Source of the DNA: Phanerodontia chrysosporium
Taxonomy: Eukaryota; Basidiomycota; Agaricomycetes; Polyporales; Phanerochaetaceae
DNA: 64,000 nucleotides
Direction of reading: 5' to 3'
NCBI GenBank assembly: GCA_001910725.1
Contig: MJGA01000012.1
Span: forward strand, 248,001-312,000
Below are positions 54,540-64,000 of this stretch, piece after piece. Numbering within the stretch: position 1 is the first letter of the stretch; each line of letters starts with the position of its first letter. Made by a program: the position numbers and the translations under genes. Below the pieces are notes generated by a model. The model did not search any database, was not told the DNA's origin, and saw nothing but the letters and a program-made list of their open reading frames with translations.

Positions 54540-55154
54540 TGTCACCCTCGGCAGACTATCTTCTCGTTCGCAATTCAGCGGCCTTGCGCAGGGCAGCGTT
54601 TCGCTGAGTATCCTACCAGTGCGCGCGGTTTCGCGAGACTCCACAAGGTACGGAGTTGCCTCGAAAGCTGTATCGCCAGTGTACAGTTCTGAAGCTCACT
54701 TGAAGGGATGGCTCGATCTGTCTGGACGGCATGTTCCCGGATACATCTCCAATGCGGTCAGGCGCAGCGACAGACCTCGCAGACGCCCGTTCTGTGGTCA
54801 CTGCGAATGTTATCAAGGCATATGCATACCTTTGATTCATCGCGCCCAGAGGACCCACTGTTACCGGTCGTGGAGCGTATCGCTTGAAGGAGTCGGACGC
54901 AAGGCATAGTCCTCGATCCTGCTGATCGACCTGGTAAGTACGGTATAACCTACGTTATTTTGCTTGTACTCTTCGCACAGGACGCGCTGAAGTGTCTGAG
55001 GAGATACTCAGAGGTGCGCTGCGGGCAACTTGGCCTTCTCGATCTCTCACATGAGCTGTCACACGAAATTTTGTACTTCATACACGCTTGCACAAGCTGC
55101 ATGATTTGGGTTGAACATGCAAGCACCTACATGATGCCTGCTTGCGCAGACTAG
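54540..55154 (+). pseudogene. Degenerate F-box gene fragment
   Basis: Pieces match the F-box family in the right order. NSAALRRAAFR then a stop (54570-54608) corresponds to NSPEALRRAAY of gene B. A shortened exon-2 end (RFRET, then CACAAG before a GTACGG donor) has lost about 11 bases. GWLDLSGRH at about 54708-54734 matches the start of exon 3. After a TTCGCACAG acceptor at 54981, DALKCLRRYSE and LGLLDLSHELSHEIL match the F-box exon 4. No Leu-rich last exon follows. It lies just upstream of gene C on the same strand, so it is a decayed tandem copy closest to gene B. Confidence 0.75.
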
Positions 55155-55803
55155 ACAAGGTGTGTCTTCTCGATTACCAGTATACAGTGTATTGACCTTC
55201 ATTTCGACCGTGGAAGTTCGACTGCACTGATTCCTACAACACTTTCGACATACTAGTCGACGGGTAGACGTTTGACCGGCGGGTCACTGGGCGACTCGGA
55301 GGAGGCTTTCGCCATGCGCCCAAGTGCCCCACACGGAGGCAGTCGTGGCCACGCGCGACAGCGTGCAGTGCCTTCCCCATTGTGTGTGCCGCGCGATGTG
55401 CGGCCTTTCGTACCCTCACCTTCAATCGCATCGTCGATGTAGCCCTTCCAAGATGCGGATGGGCAGGCCAGGTTCGGAGTTCGCACCGGTGAAAGGCGTG
55501 AATGGAGAGCGCTTCACACCCGAGGCTGCTATCCTCAGACCCCCGAGTCCTGGTTTTTGGTTTGACAAGACATCTATGAGTAGTAGGATCGTCTGATACA
55601 TTGTATGTGCCGTATCCTCAGGCCAATGAGCGACTGAACGGACAAGTGTTATACGTCTCAGGGCGCCAAGATAACGCGTTATCTGAATCTAATCGCTGGC
55701 GAGACGCGCGGCTCCGCGCTGAGCGACCAGCCCATCCATAACACGCTCGTCAGCAACCAATTATTTCAACCACTACGCCACCTCGGGTGGTATCACCAGC
55801 GGG
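55155..55803. other. Intergenic before F-box C
   Basis: Short open frames on both strands and no motif; should include the promoter of F-box gene C. Confidence 0.4.
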
Positions 55804-58035
55804 ATGGACTCCGACGACGAATACATTCTGGAGCGCGAAGCAAGGACAAGGTCCAAATACCACGACTTCGCTCAGACTCGTGCGTCACGACAATGTCTTC
55901 TGTAACAGCCAATCGACACGGGGCAGCACCCAGGACGGCACATAGGCTCTAGTCCCGTCAGGCTATTTGAGGAGCAAGAGAATAGCCTGTTGGACGCATG
56001 GACAGCGGCGGGGAAGGAATTGTCTGACGCGTCCAATGACCCACCCAGTGAACATGGCCTGCAATACCGTGTTCTTCGCTTCTGTTCAACAATGAAGGGG
56101 TTTCATACGGTGAGTCATGTTATATTTGTGTTTTCCGGCGTTGAGAATTCAACCCAATGCAGGGCTCCCTGGACTTTGCGGACGCCACGAACACAGGTAC
56201 CAATCTATCCAGCGAAGGTGGAAGGAGTTTGCACCAGAGCTCGAAGAGCTACTCGAGCACACGATGGAGACGAAGGTCCCTATTCTCGACCCTTTGGGCC
56301 AGGTCGTCATACTTCCAGGGGATCCGCCATCGCCGCTCATGGATGTATCGTTCAACGTCAACGCGGACGATCTGTGCCGAGCTTTCGAGCAGAAATGGCA
56401 GCTGAAGCTATATTCTATCAGTGCTATGAAGCTCCTCTTTGGTGCGTTTTTTTTTTTTAGTTGCACTGCAATTATATCTCACCTTCGTAAAAGAGGACGT
56501 CAAGGCCTGTCTTAACACAAATCCGGAACCCAAGCTCCAAAAGCTCTGTATACTAGACCTCCCTCCCGAGCTACTGCATCTCATCATGGCAGTCTGTCGT
56601 GGAGACATTGCCAGGCAATTGGGAATGACTTGCCGCAAGTTGAGATTGGCGTCTTTGCCCTTCATCTACCAGGTATGCCATTCTCGTCCATTCAGAGATG
56701 TCGGTCTCACGTCAGCAGGAGCGCACACTGGAGCTCAAGTTGAAACCCGATTGGGTAGAAGTGCCCAGTCGCCATGCAGCTCCTGTCCACGAATATGTGC
56801 GGTCCCTTGCGATGACTGCACGGGACAAATTCACCCACGAGATCGCTTTCTTGAAGACGCGACCAGATATCACGAATTGCATCGAGAAACTGTCCATCAT
56901 AGGCTGGACATACAGAGACTTTGAAAAAGCTGGCTGGCACATGTTCGACGAACATGTCGTGGAGTACCTTGCGCCGATCTCGGCGTACGTTCATGACCTC
57001 ATCGCCTGCTCTCCTAACATCAAGAGGCTACACCTGTACTATATGGTGGTAACGCAAGCAATGCAGGAGAGCATATTCAATCTTCCGAGGCTTGAGCTCC
57101 TCAGGATCGCCATTTGTAAGGCGACAGGCTCGGTTAACTCCCATTATCCTATCTGCTCCGGCGCTCGAAACTTGCACCTCGTTATTGACGGCCTCTTGGA
57201 TGCGTCTTCTTGGACTCTCATGCCCAGACTTCCCAACGTTCGTTGGCTCACATTAGACGGTTCAAACGAAGCGCGTTTGCTACCATCCGCGGACCTCATA
57301 ACCCAGCGGAATCCGTTCGTCACCATGGAGCGTGCATTCATTGACGGCCTCCAACCCGACGAATGGAATGATCTCGTTTCTGTATTCTCTTCCGCGTCGA
57401 TCGCTGCCAACCATCGTCTCCCCCTTACCCACCTCAAGGTCTCGTTCACCTACGGTATACCTGACTTCATCTTCCGCGGCTTGCTCGCAGCACTGGAAGG
57501 TTCGGCCCTCGAGTGTCTGGTCCTTGACGGCATCGCATACGGCGATCATGCGCTCATCGACGGCATTGCAGAGAAGCTGCCCGACCTCAAGTCGCTCACG
57601 CTAGCGCACCGCGACGGCACCCGGCAGTCCAGAAACAGGGCGGTGCGCTGGCCGCGCCCCACATGGGAGTACGCACAGCGTCTGGGCCGCTTTCGCCGTC
57701 TCGCCCATTTCGGCTGGAACCTCGACGTCGCGCCGACGCCGTTGCCAGCGGTCATCACGCATTTCGAGAACGGATACCCAGATGACTGGTGGGAGCATGT
57801 CCGCGACGACTGGCTCGACCCGTCCGACCACGTCGCGCGGCTTCTTGCGGCGTACTGTTCTACACTCGAGACGGTGGTGTTTCTGGACTTTATCCCCGTT
57901 CGCTACTTCAGCATCATACGTTCTCCAGAAGGCACCATTCAGACCGATGCACGGTTCCAGGGGCCGTACTTTGAAACCCACAACCCTAACGTAGCGACGC
58001 TGTGGCCAATCATTAGCCATTCCGATGATGCCTAG
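55804..58035 (+). CDS. F-box protein C (one-base break in exon 3)
   Basis: Five exons as in A and B: 55804-55879, 55946-56109, 56163-56441, 56494-56672 (179 nt, F-box) and 56719-58035; about 671 aa if one base is restored. It starts MDSDDEYILERE. Exon 2 ends YRVLRFCSTMKGFHT. Exon 3 begins GSLDF, but the expected GRHEHRY follows one frame over, so a T is missing from TTT 56175-56177 or the gene is inactive. F-box: LCILDLPPELLHLIM, then MTCRKLRLASLPFIYQ. The last exon is Leu-rich (LRIAICKATG, LECLVLDGI). Intron 2 of the F-box side holds a run of 12 T. Predicted SCF substrate adaptor. Confidence 0.8.
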
Positions 58036-58527
58036 TTTCTCGCTCGTGCTCATCTCGTGTGGACGCGTGTGGCTACTCTTCCTGAAGTCTTGATGGCGCT
58101 AGCTGAGGTCTTTCTGCTGGCGCCATGAGGTCATGACCAATATATGTCGCTGCTGCCTTTTGCCGTCATAAGCTCCTCCCATGTAGAAACGCTATTTATT
58201 ATCAGCTCCTTCAGACTTCAATTGGGTGACTGACTTTCCATGTCTTCAGAATATTCGACTACACTGGGCCTCTATTTCCATCGCCTACGCCTGGTACAGC
58301 TTTAGATACGGTGATCTGGCCGCGGTGTGTTTCGCCTCCACGCGTCGAATCGCGCTGTGAATGGCGCCCCATATCGAGAAACAGAATCCCGAAACGGATG
58401 TATGTGGTGTTGCCACGATGACATAAGCTCATTCACCACGGTGAGTATATAACGAGCTGTCTCAGGGGATGGTCTCCCCACTCGCCGCGTCGCACAGTAA
58501 CGCGACGCACCCACTCGCTAACCAGTG
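58036..58527. other. Intergenic between F-box C and AflY-like gene
   Basis: No coding signal; the two genes are in the same orientation, so this is the likely AflY-like promoter. Confidence 0.4.
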
Positions 58528-60252
58528 ATGGCGATCCAAAGCAAATTGCCTCCGACGCTCACGAAGCAAGGACTCGTGAATTTTGCTGGTTCGACGCCCG
58601 AGTCGAAGACGATGGTCGAACGCCTCCTGGAGGAGGACCGCCAAAAGCACCATTGCTTCTGGGGTAGAGTCGGCTTCCACAACCATCTGAGTCACCAGTG
58701 AGTAGTGTCCAACGGTTGGCATATTCTCGTTCCTGATTGACGGTACTTCAGTCTGCTTGCTGCTTATGATTTTGGCGCGACGGCGAAGCAGCTGCAGGCC
58801 ATTTACGATGCGGAACTGAACGAACTCGATCCTATCCACCTCGCGGACCGCGCAACCAAGACCGTGGAGGAGCAGCATGTGACGATCACTGCTGAGAACT
58901 GGACCGAATACCTCGGCCAGGAGAAGTGAGGCTTTCCTCCAGTCGCATTTTCTCGCGCTTATTCCGTCAAAGGTACTATGCCAGTCTGCTGACCTTCTTC
59001 ACATCTGTCGTGGAGAAGCTCGGTTCAGGGGAGACCCTGGAGCAATACGTATTTTCTCCTGCTGCGAACGAGAACGGCGCCCAGATGCTGCTGCGCTTCG
59101 TGGGCGGCGCGTGAGTATAGTGTTTGCTCACACGTGAAGATGGTATTGATGAAGGCAGTGCACATCCTCTCATCCAGACCGGTTATGCTGTCGAATTCGG
59201 CAGTGACGCTATGGCAGCACAAGGTGTGCGCAATATGTTGACATGCGTGGTCACTTGTCTCATGATTGAGCGTCGTTCTAGCACTTGCACAGACCGCATG
59301 CCACTCTCCATACGTGCCAGAAATATTCACTCACATCTCAGAAAGGCAACAAACTAACGGTCATGCTACGTCCAACTCTGGCCCGGGCCGTCAGCCTTCT
59401 CAAGGGCTCTCTCTTTTGGAGATCCTGCGCGAAATGTACGAGTCGCCTATCATGAAGCCAGTCATGCCATACGACCCAGACGGCCTCCTGCGAAAGCGCT
59501 TGGAGGACGCCCGCAAGGATGGACGGCCAGAGGAGATCGTGCGGCTGTGTAAGCTGTGGGTCGTCGACGCTACTCGCGAGGGAAGCCGAGCTCGAGGAGA
59601 AAGTCGAAGAACTGATCTGGCTCGCGACGCTGCTCATGGCGGGCACCAGCAAGCCGGGCGCAAGCCACGCCTCGACTTCTTCCTCATGCACATGGTGACG
59701 AGCAGCCTGTTCGTGCCATCGCTGCTCAGCGCGCTGCCAAGCATGGAGTCGAAGGTCACGCTCGTGCGCGCCATGCTCCCCGTCATCCTCATGTACGTGA
59801 CGGTCCGCGGACGCCCGCGCATCGACCCAGCGCTGCTCATGTCGTACTCCGCCACGCCGCGCCCGCCGACACGCCAGGGCCTCGCGTCATGCCAGCGCAG
59901 CCCGGACGCGCTGGGCGATCCCGCGCAAGACGCGTACGTGAACCCATGGCCCGAGATCGTGGCAGGCGTTTTGCACGCGCCCGACGCCCACACCGTGAAG
60001 GCGGTGCGGACGCTCTACTATGCCGCGCAGAAGTACGGTACGACGCCCGTTGGCGGCGCCATCGGCGCGTTCCGCCGTGACGGGACGGAGACGCACAGGG
60101 GCACGGCGGACATGGACGGCACGATTTTCGTCAGAGCTGCGGGCGTGGTCATGGACACGTTGGGATGGGTCTCGCATGGCCAGAAGGAGGGCAAGTGGGA
60201 CCGCAGTGCACTTGGCTGGGATGATGCCTGGAATACGCCTGATGAAGAGTGA
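58528..60252 (+). CDS. Questin oxidase-like protein (AflY/DUF4243 family)
   Basis: Five exons give 505 aa: 58528-58697, 58752-58925, 58973-59110, 59159-59223 and 59282-60252. Family landmarks: KHHCFWGRVGFHNHLSH|HLLAAYDFGA near the start, YLGQEKYYASLLTFF, LEQYVFSPAANE, MLLRFVGGA and HPLIQTGYAVEFG, then LDFFLMHMVTSSLF, DPALLMSYSATPRPP and the C-terminal LYYAAQKYGTTP. Members oxidise aromatic polyketides by Baeyer-Villiger chemistry (questin oxidase, aflatoxin AflY). Between 59580 and 59659 the expected protein (EAELEEKVEELIW...) is in another frame, bracketed by an extra G (GGG 59580-59582) and a lost C (59659) that cancel out. It converges on MBL hydrolase 2. Confidence 0.82.
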
Positions 60253-60504
60253 TTGTTTCGCTTCTACGGAAAGGGACATTGTATCATTAGCTGTAACGGC
60301 AAGGAGGGAATCATGGAATCAATCCAAGGGCAAAATTGATGAACCTGAATGACACCGTTTACTAGTGTGATGCTGACGAGCCCTTCACGGTGGTGTAACG
60401 GCCAGCGAGGTTGTGGATTGTTCGACTGTCGTGGACGACACCTTGCAACAAGACGGTGAATGCTGGAACAAGCGTAAGCATAATAAATTGCTCACACAGT
60501 TTCA

Positions 60505-61479
60505 TCACATCGACGGTATTTTCCCAGGGAGGAATGCACCGCCGCCCTTGTTCTGTTCATACCATCTCCAATCGTGCGCGAGAAGAACATGGACTCGTGG
60601 GACCTCGAGCAGCGCCCTGACGCGCCGAATGTGCGCAATGGCGACGTCCTTCTCCGCATGGGCGCAAAACACTTGCCCCTGCGGGTTGACCACGTACGCA
60701 ACCTCCTTTTCGCCCGTGAGTAGGCGGGTATCGTGCGCAGTGTCCCCGCCAAGGAAGATCCACCCGCCATCGGGTGAGGTGCGTGCGAGCACATTCACGT
60801 GTCCTGCGCAATGACCTGGCGCGTCGACGATGTAAAGGCTGCCATCCCCAAAGTAGTCGTACGCCCGCGGGAACGGGCCGATCGACGTCGTGAAGTCTGC
60901 GTCAGCCAGGAAGCGGGTGCGCTCGGCGGGCACTGCGGTTTGCCAAATATGCGACGTAGGGTCCTTCGGGTACCCATTCTCCAGCAACTTGCGGCTTCCA
61001 GGACTGAGGATGAAAGTCGCATTGGGGTAGGAGGATGCGTTGCCGATGCTGAAAGGTGAACCGCGTCAGGATGCCGAACGTGTATATGCACTCGCTGACC
61101 GTGCTTACTGGTCAAAATGAAGGTGGCTCAGGATAATCGTATGTATCGCCTCAGGGGAGATGCCGCCTGCTACGAGAGACTCCTCGACAGTCATTCCAGG
61201 AGGAATCGTGACAGGCAGCATCTTTATGACTTCTTGCACAGCAGGCGGGTACGTATCTGTGTCGCGGCGCAAGCCTAAGTCGAAGAGCAGGTGCGTACCG
61301 GAAGGCACGTGAAGTATAGAGAAGCCTAGGGAAGGGCAACGTGCGATTTCCCCTGGCATTGCGTTCTGAACGAAGTACATTGAAGGGAGATCGACCAGGC
61401 CGCCGTTCAATGCAGATACCTCGACGTGGGCTTGGTTTCGCTGAGGCTCTGGTAACGCGTGATCTTGAGTAGCCGCCAT
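60505..61479 (-). CDS. Metallo-beta-lactamase-fold hydrolase 2 (AHL-lactonase-like)
   Basis: Exons 61479-61109 and 61048-60505 (60-nt intron) give 304 aa with no frame breaks. I take the ATG at 61479 (MAATQDHALPEP), because the open frame further upstream begins with GTG. As in its paralogues the intron splits the last His codon of HLHFDH. PGHCAGHVNVLAR, GGDTAHD and LLAHDWRWY supply the remaining zinc ligands. It ends AFLPGKIPSM, the family's normal C-terminus. It is the best intact reference for the other two copies. Substrate unknown; its neighbour is an aromatic-polyketide-type oxidase. Confidence 0.88.
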
Positions 61480-62079
61480 GAAGTGCGATAAGGCGAAGCG
61501 ACTCACATTGTCCTACATCTTATACCCCGGCGGAACGACCTCCCGTGCTCCCCGGATGTGCAGTCGCAGGCCGAGGCCTTCAGCTGAATGACCCTGGGCG
61601 CTTTCGCTGTGCACACCGCCGTCGTGTACTCCCGTAGTACTCCACGCAGGATTGATAGCATTGAACGATAAACGGGAGCGTGTGTTGATGTGAACATCTG
61701 GCTGAGTCCTAGAAGAGTGGTTGAAGTGCATTTGTTACAGAAAATATAGGGAATCACCATACGGGGCGCCGTTCCAGGCTCGCCGATGTATCTCACGGTG
61801 ATTCCGCACCTCACAGGACCCTAGGCCAAGGGTCCTCACCCTGTGTACGGCTGACTGTATTGGCTGAGTGCCAGGGCAGGGGCGACAGTGGCCTAGATTC
61901 CATGAATCGTGACCGTTTTTCGGGTCGAACGACCTACAGCTGACTTCGCAGCATGATGGGCAGATGACTAATCTGTTATTCGACTAGCAGAACGAGTACA
62001 TGGTATCGACGAACTTCTATTACAGGGACATAGAGGCATCAATACACCGAAGGGTGTGGCGAAGAGGCTACTCACCACC
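61480..62079. promoter_or_regulatory. MBL 2 upstream / MBL 3 downstream gap
   Basis: 600 bp between tandem minus-strand genes; no coding signal and no TATA box that I would commit to. Confidence 0.35.
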
Positions 62080-63048
62080 CTACAATGGCGGTATCTTGCC
62101 AGGCAAGAAGGCACTACCACCCTTGTTCTCCTCGTACCACTTCCAGTCGTGCGCGAGTAGAACGTGGACCCTCGGGACCTTGAGCAACGTGCCGACGCGA
62201 CGAATGTGTTCGACCGCAGAGTCCTTGTGCGAGTGAGCGCAGAGCATGTTCCCATGGGGGTCGATCATGAACGCGACCTCCTTCTCTCCGCTGAGCAGAC
62301 GCGTGTCGTGCGCGGTATCTGCGCCGAGGAATATCCACGCGCCGTCGGACGAAGTACGCGCGAGGACGTTGACATGCCCTGAGCAGTGCCCCGGGGCCTC
62401 GACGATGTACAGACTGCCGTCGCCGAAAAAGTCGTACGCGCGGGGAAGGGCCCGATGGAAGCTGCGAAGTCCGCATCTGCCAGGAAGCGGGTGCGTTCGG
62501 CAGGCACAGCGGTCTGCCAAACAAGGGCTTTGGGATCGCTTGGGTAGCCGTTCTCGAGCAGTTCTCGGCTCCCAGGGCCGAGCACGAAGGTCGCATTCGG
62601 GAAGGAGTATGGGTTGCCGATGCTGTAAGAGAAACACGGTAAGGAGGCTGATGCGCCAGAGTCCGTGCAGTGCTTACTGATCAAAGTGCAGATGGCTGAG
62701 AATGATTGTCTGCACCGCCTCTGGGGGAATGCCACCCGCTGTAAGCGACTCCTCAACGCTAAGGCCAGGGGGTACTGTGACAGGCAGGAGCTTGATGTTG
62801 GCCTGGACTGGCGGCGGATATGCTTCAACATCGCGGCGTAGTCCCAGGTCGAAGACCAGATGAGTACCGGAGGGTTTGTGTACGATGGAGAAGGCGAGAG
62901 ACGGACATCTTGCGACCTCTCCGGGAGTCGCATTTTGCACGAAGTACATGGCGGGAAGGTCGATTAGACCTCCCTCCAGCGCAGAGACGTCGACGTAAGC
63001 CTGCTCGGGCTGAGGAGCGGGCAGTGTGGCTCCGTGAGGAACGGACAT
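62080..63048 (-). pseudogene. Metallo-beta-lactamase-fold hydrolase 3, frame-shifted
   Basis: Exons 63048-62678 and 62622-62080 (55-nt intron again splitting the last His of HLHFDH). The start is ATG 63048 (MSVPHGATLPAP), matching MBL 2. Exon 2 reads SFPNATFVLGPGSRELLENG and then ASIGPFP, after which RAYDFFGDGSLYIVEAPGHC is one frame over: one base is missing by the GGGG at 62442-62445 compared with MBL 2. The remainder is conserved to AFLPGKIPPL, with all zinc ligands. Apart from this base the gene looks intact, so it is either a very young pseudogene or a read error. Confidence 0.85.
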
Positions 63049-64000
63049 GTTGTCTACGGAGAACAGAACCTTGCGATCACTGTCATTTATACCCACCTGC
63101 ATGATCGCTCGAGAGACAACCTTCCGCCCAAATCAATCAGAAGAGTGCGCAGCTCATACACACAACGCCGCTGGTCCCACCCAGGACGATCAAGAGGTGC
63201 TGCGGCACGAGCCCGCGCGAGGAGCACCGAGCCTGTTTCAGGCATTGCCACGCATGAGCGCTTTTATATGACATTGTGATGAGTCGACGCACCTTGGGGG
63301 ACTCTTTCATTCGTGTTATATTTAAGAGCATGTTCGATAGGACCAGAGAGCGAAGGGGATGGTTTGTACGGAGACTTCGGCGACTTTGAAGCGCTTGTGT
63401 TGTGCGCCTGCCGGGAATTGCCGGCAGTCCTCAACTCGCGCCTCGCTCGTCCTTGCCGGCGTTGCCGCTCACTGTCAAACTACTTACATCTTTCATACAG
63501 CGCGTGCGGAACCCTACGGAAGAAACATACATGCTATCTAATGTGCTATCGAGCAGTCATTCGAGCCTAGGGCTCTCCTAGGTCGTCTGACCGCCGCTGG
63601 CATCGCTGTTTCCAGGAATACCCGCGGCCCGAATGCCATATAGCTCCATGGCGCACCGAACCGCCGATGAAGTATTGGAGGTAGTGATATCGCGTTCCTA
63701 GCCTTTCTGTATGTCTTATCAAACTCTTCTGGGTATAGCACATCTGCAAGCTTGTTCCTGGTCGGATATTACATCCTCAAGTGTAGACTCGGAACGCCAC
63801 ATCAGCGACCATCGAGCCGCCTGCCTCTACCCTATCCATGCCCGGCATTGCATTCTCAGAGAGACAAGGTACGTTGTCTTTTCCTGATACTATGTGCCAA
63901 TCTCTCGTTGAAAGAGAAGACTGCCCTTGTGGAGAGCACGCATGCGACCACACGGCCGTGGTGCTGCGGCAGTCATTGATGGCTTTCCTTGTGCCATGCT
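63049..64000. other. Right edge, no supported gene
   Basis: Contains a TATATAAAAG-like site near 63262-63271 (minus-strand sense) about 215 bp upstream of MBL 3, a possible promoter. No protein recognised in the remaining ~700 bp. Confidence 0.4.

Noticed and set aside
61480..61506. Upstream start of MBL 2 at 61506
   Set aside because: That codon is GTG. The first ATG in frame is 61479, and the protein then aligns with the start of MBL 3.

Overview
The window looks like basidiomycete nuclear DNA, most likely from an Agaricomycete (a polypore-like wood-decay fungus is my best guess). The reasons are: genes split by many 45-75-nt GT-AG introns; expanded F-box proteins; Zn2Cys6 regulators; a chromodomain Ty3/gypsy element; and several families typical of mushroom-forming fungi. 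No rRNA, tRNA or CRISPR was recognised. Gene models were assembled by hand from splice sites, reading-frame phase and paralogue comparison, so exon lists are predictions.

Layout. 1-2.9 kb holds nothing firm. A small secreted Pro-rich repeat protein lies at 2.9-3.4 kb and a 10-exon RhoGAP at 4.5-6.5 kb (-). At 8.1-14.5 kb, F-box gene A (-), metallo-beta-lactamase-fold (MBL) hydrolase 1 (+) and F-box gene B (-) sit together. Then come a LamG-domain protein (15.4-16.3 kb, -) and an NmrA-like Rossmann protein (16.9-18.3 kb, -). A complete Ty3/gypsy retrotransposon occupies 20.2-28.3 kb. The middle has housekeeping-type genes: a DnaJ co-chaperone, a kelch/transmembrane receptor-like protein, acyl-CoA-binding protein, a tandem-PH protein, and two paralogous Zn2Cys6 regulators separated by a 3.8-kb GC-rich desert. 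The right end mirrors the left: an F-box pseudogene, F-box gene C, a questin-oxidase-like (AflY family) gene, and two more MBL hydrolases (2 and 3).

The retrotransposon is the most unusual object. It has identical 336-bp LTRs and a 5-bp target duplication. A 10-nt match between its own RNA 5' region and the primer-binding position suggests Tf1-type self-priming. The leader contains no ATG but has an in-frame ACG in strong Kozak context that would add a Cys-rich N-terminus to Gag. The Gag stop is followed 8 nt later by the Pol start. A complete five-motif dUTPase lies between protease and reverse transcriptase, a chromodomain follows integrase, and a third ORF of unknown function sits in the env position.

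F-box genes A, B and C share the same five-exon plan (the F-box exon is always 179 nt). The three MBL genes share an intron that splits the last His codon of HxHxDH. Both ends of the window therefore derive from duplications of the same two gene families.

At least eight places need a single-base indel to keep conserved protein continuous, nearly all in short homopolymers. That pattern points to assembly or read errors as much as to real pseudogenes, and it should be settled before any gene here is called broken.
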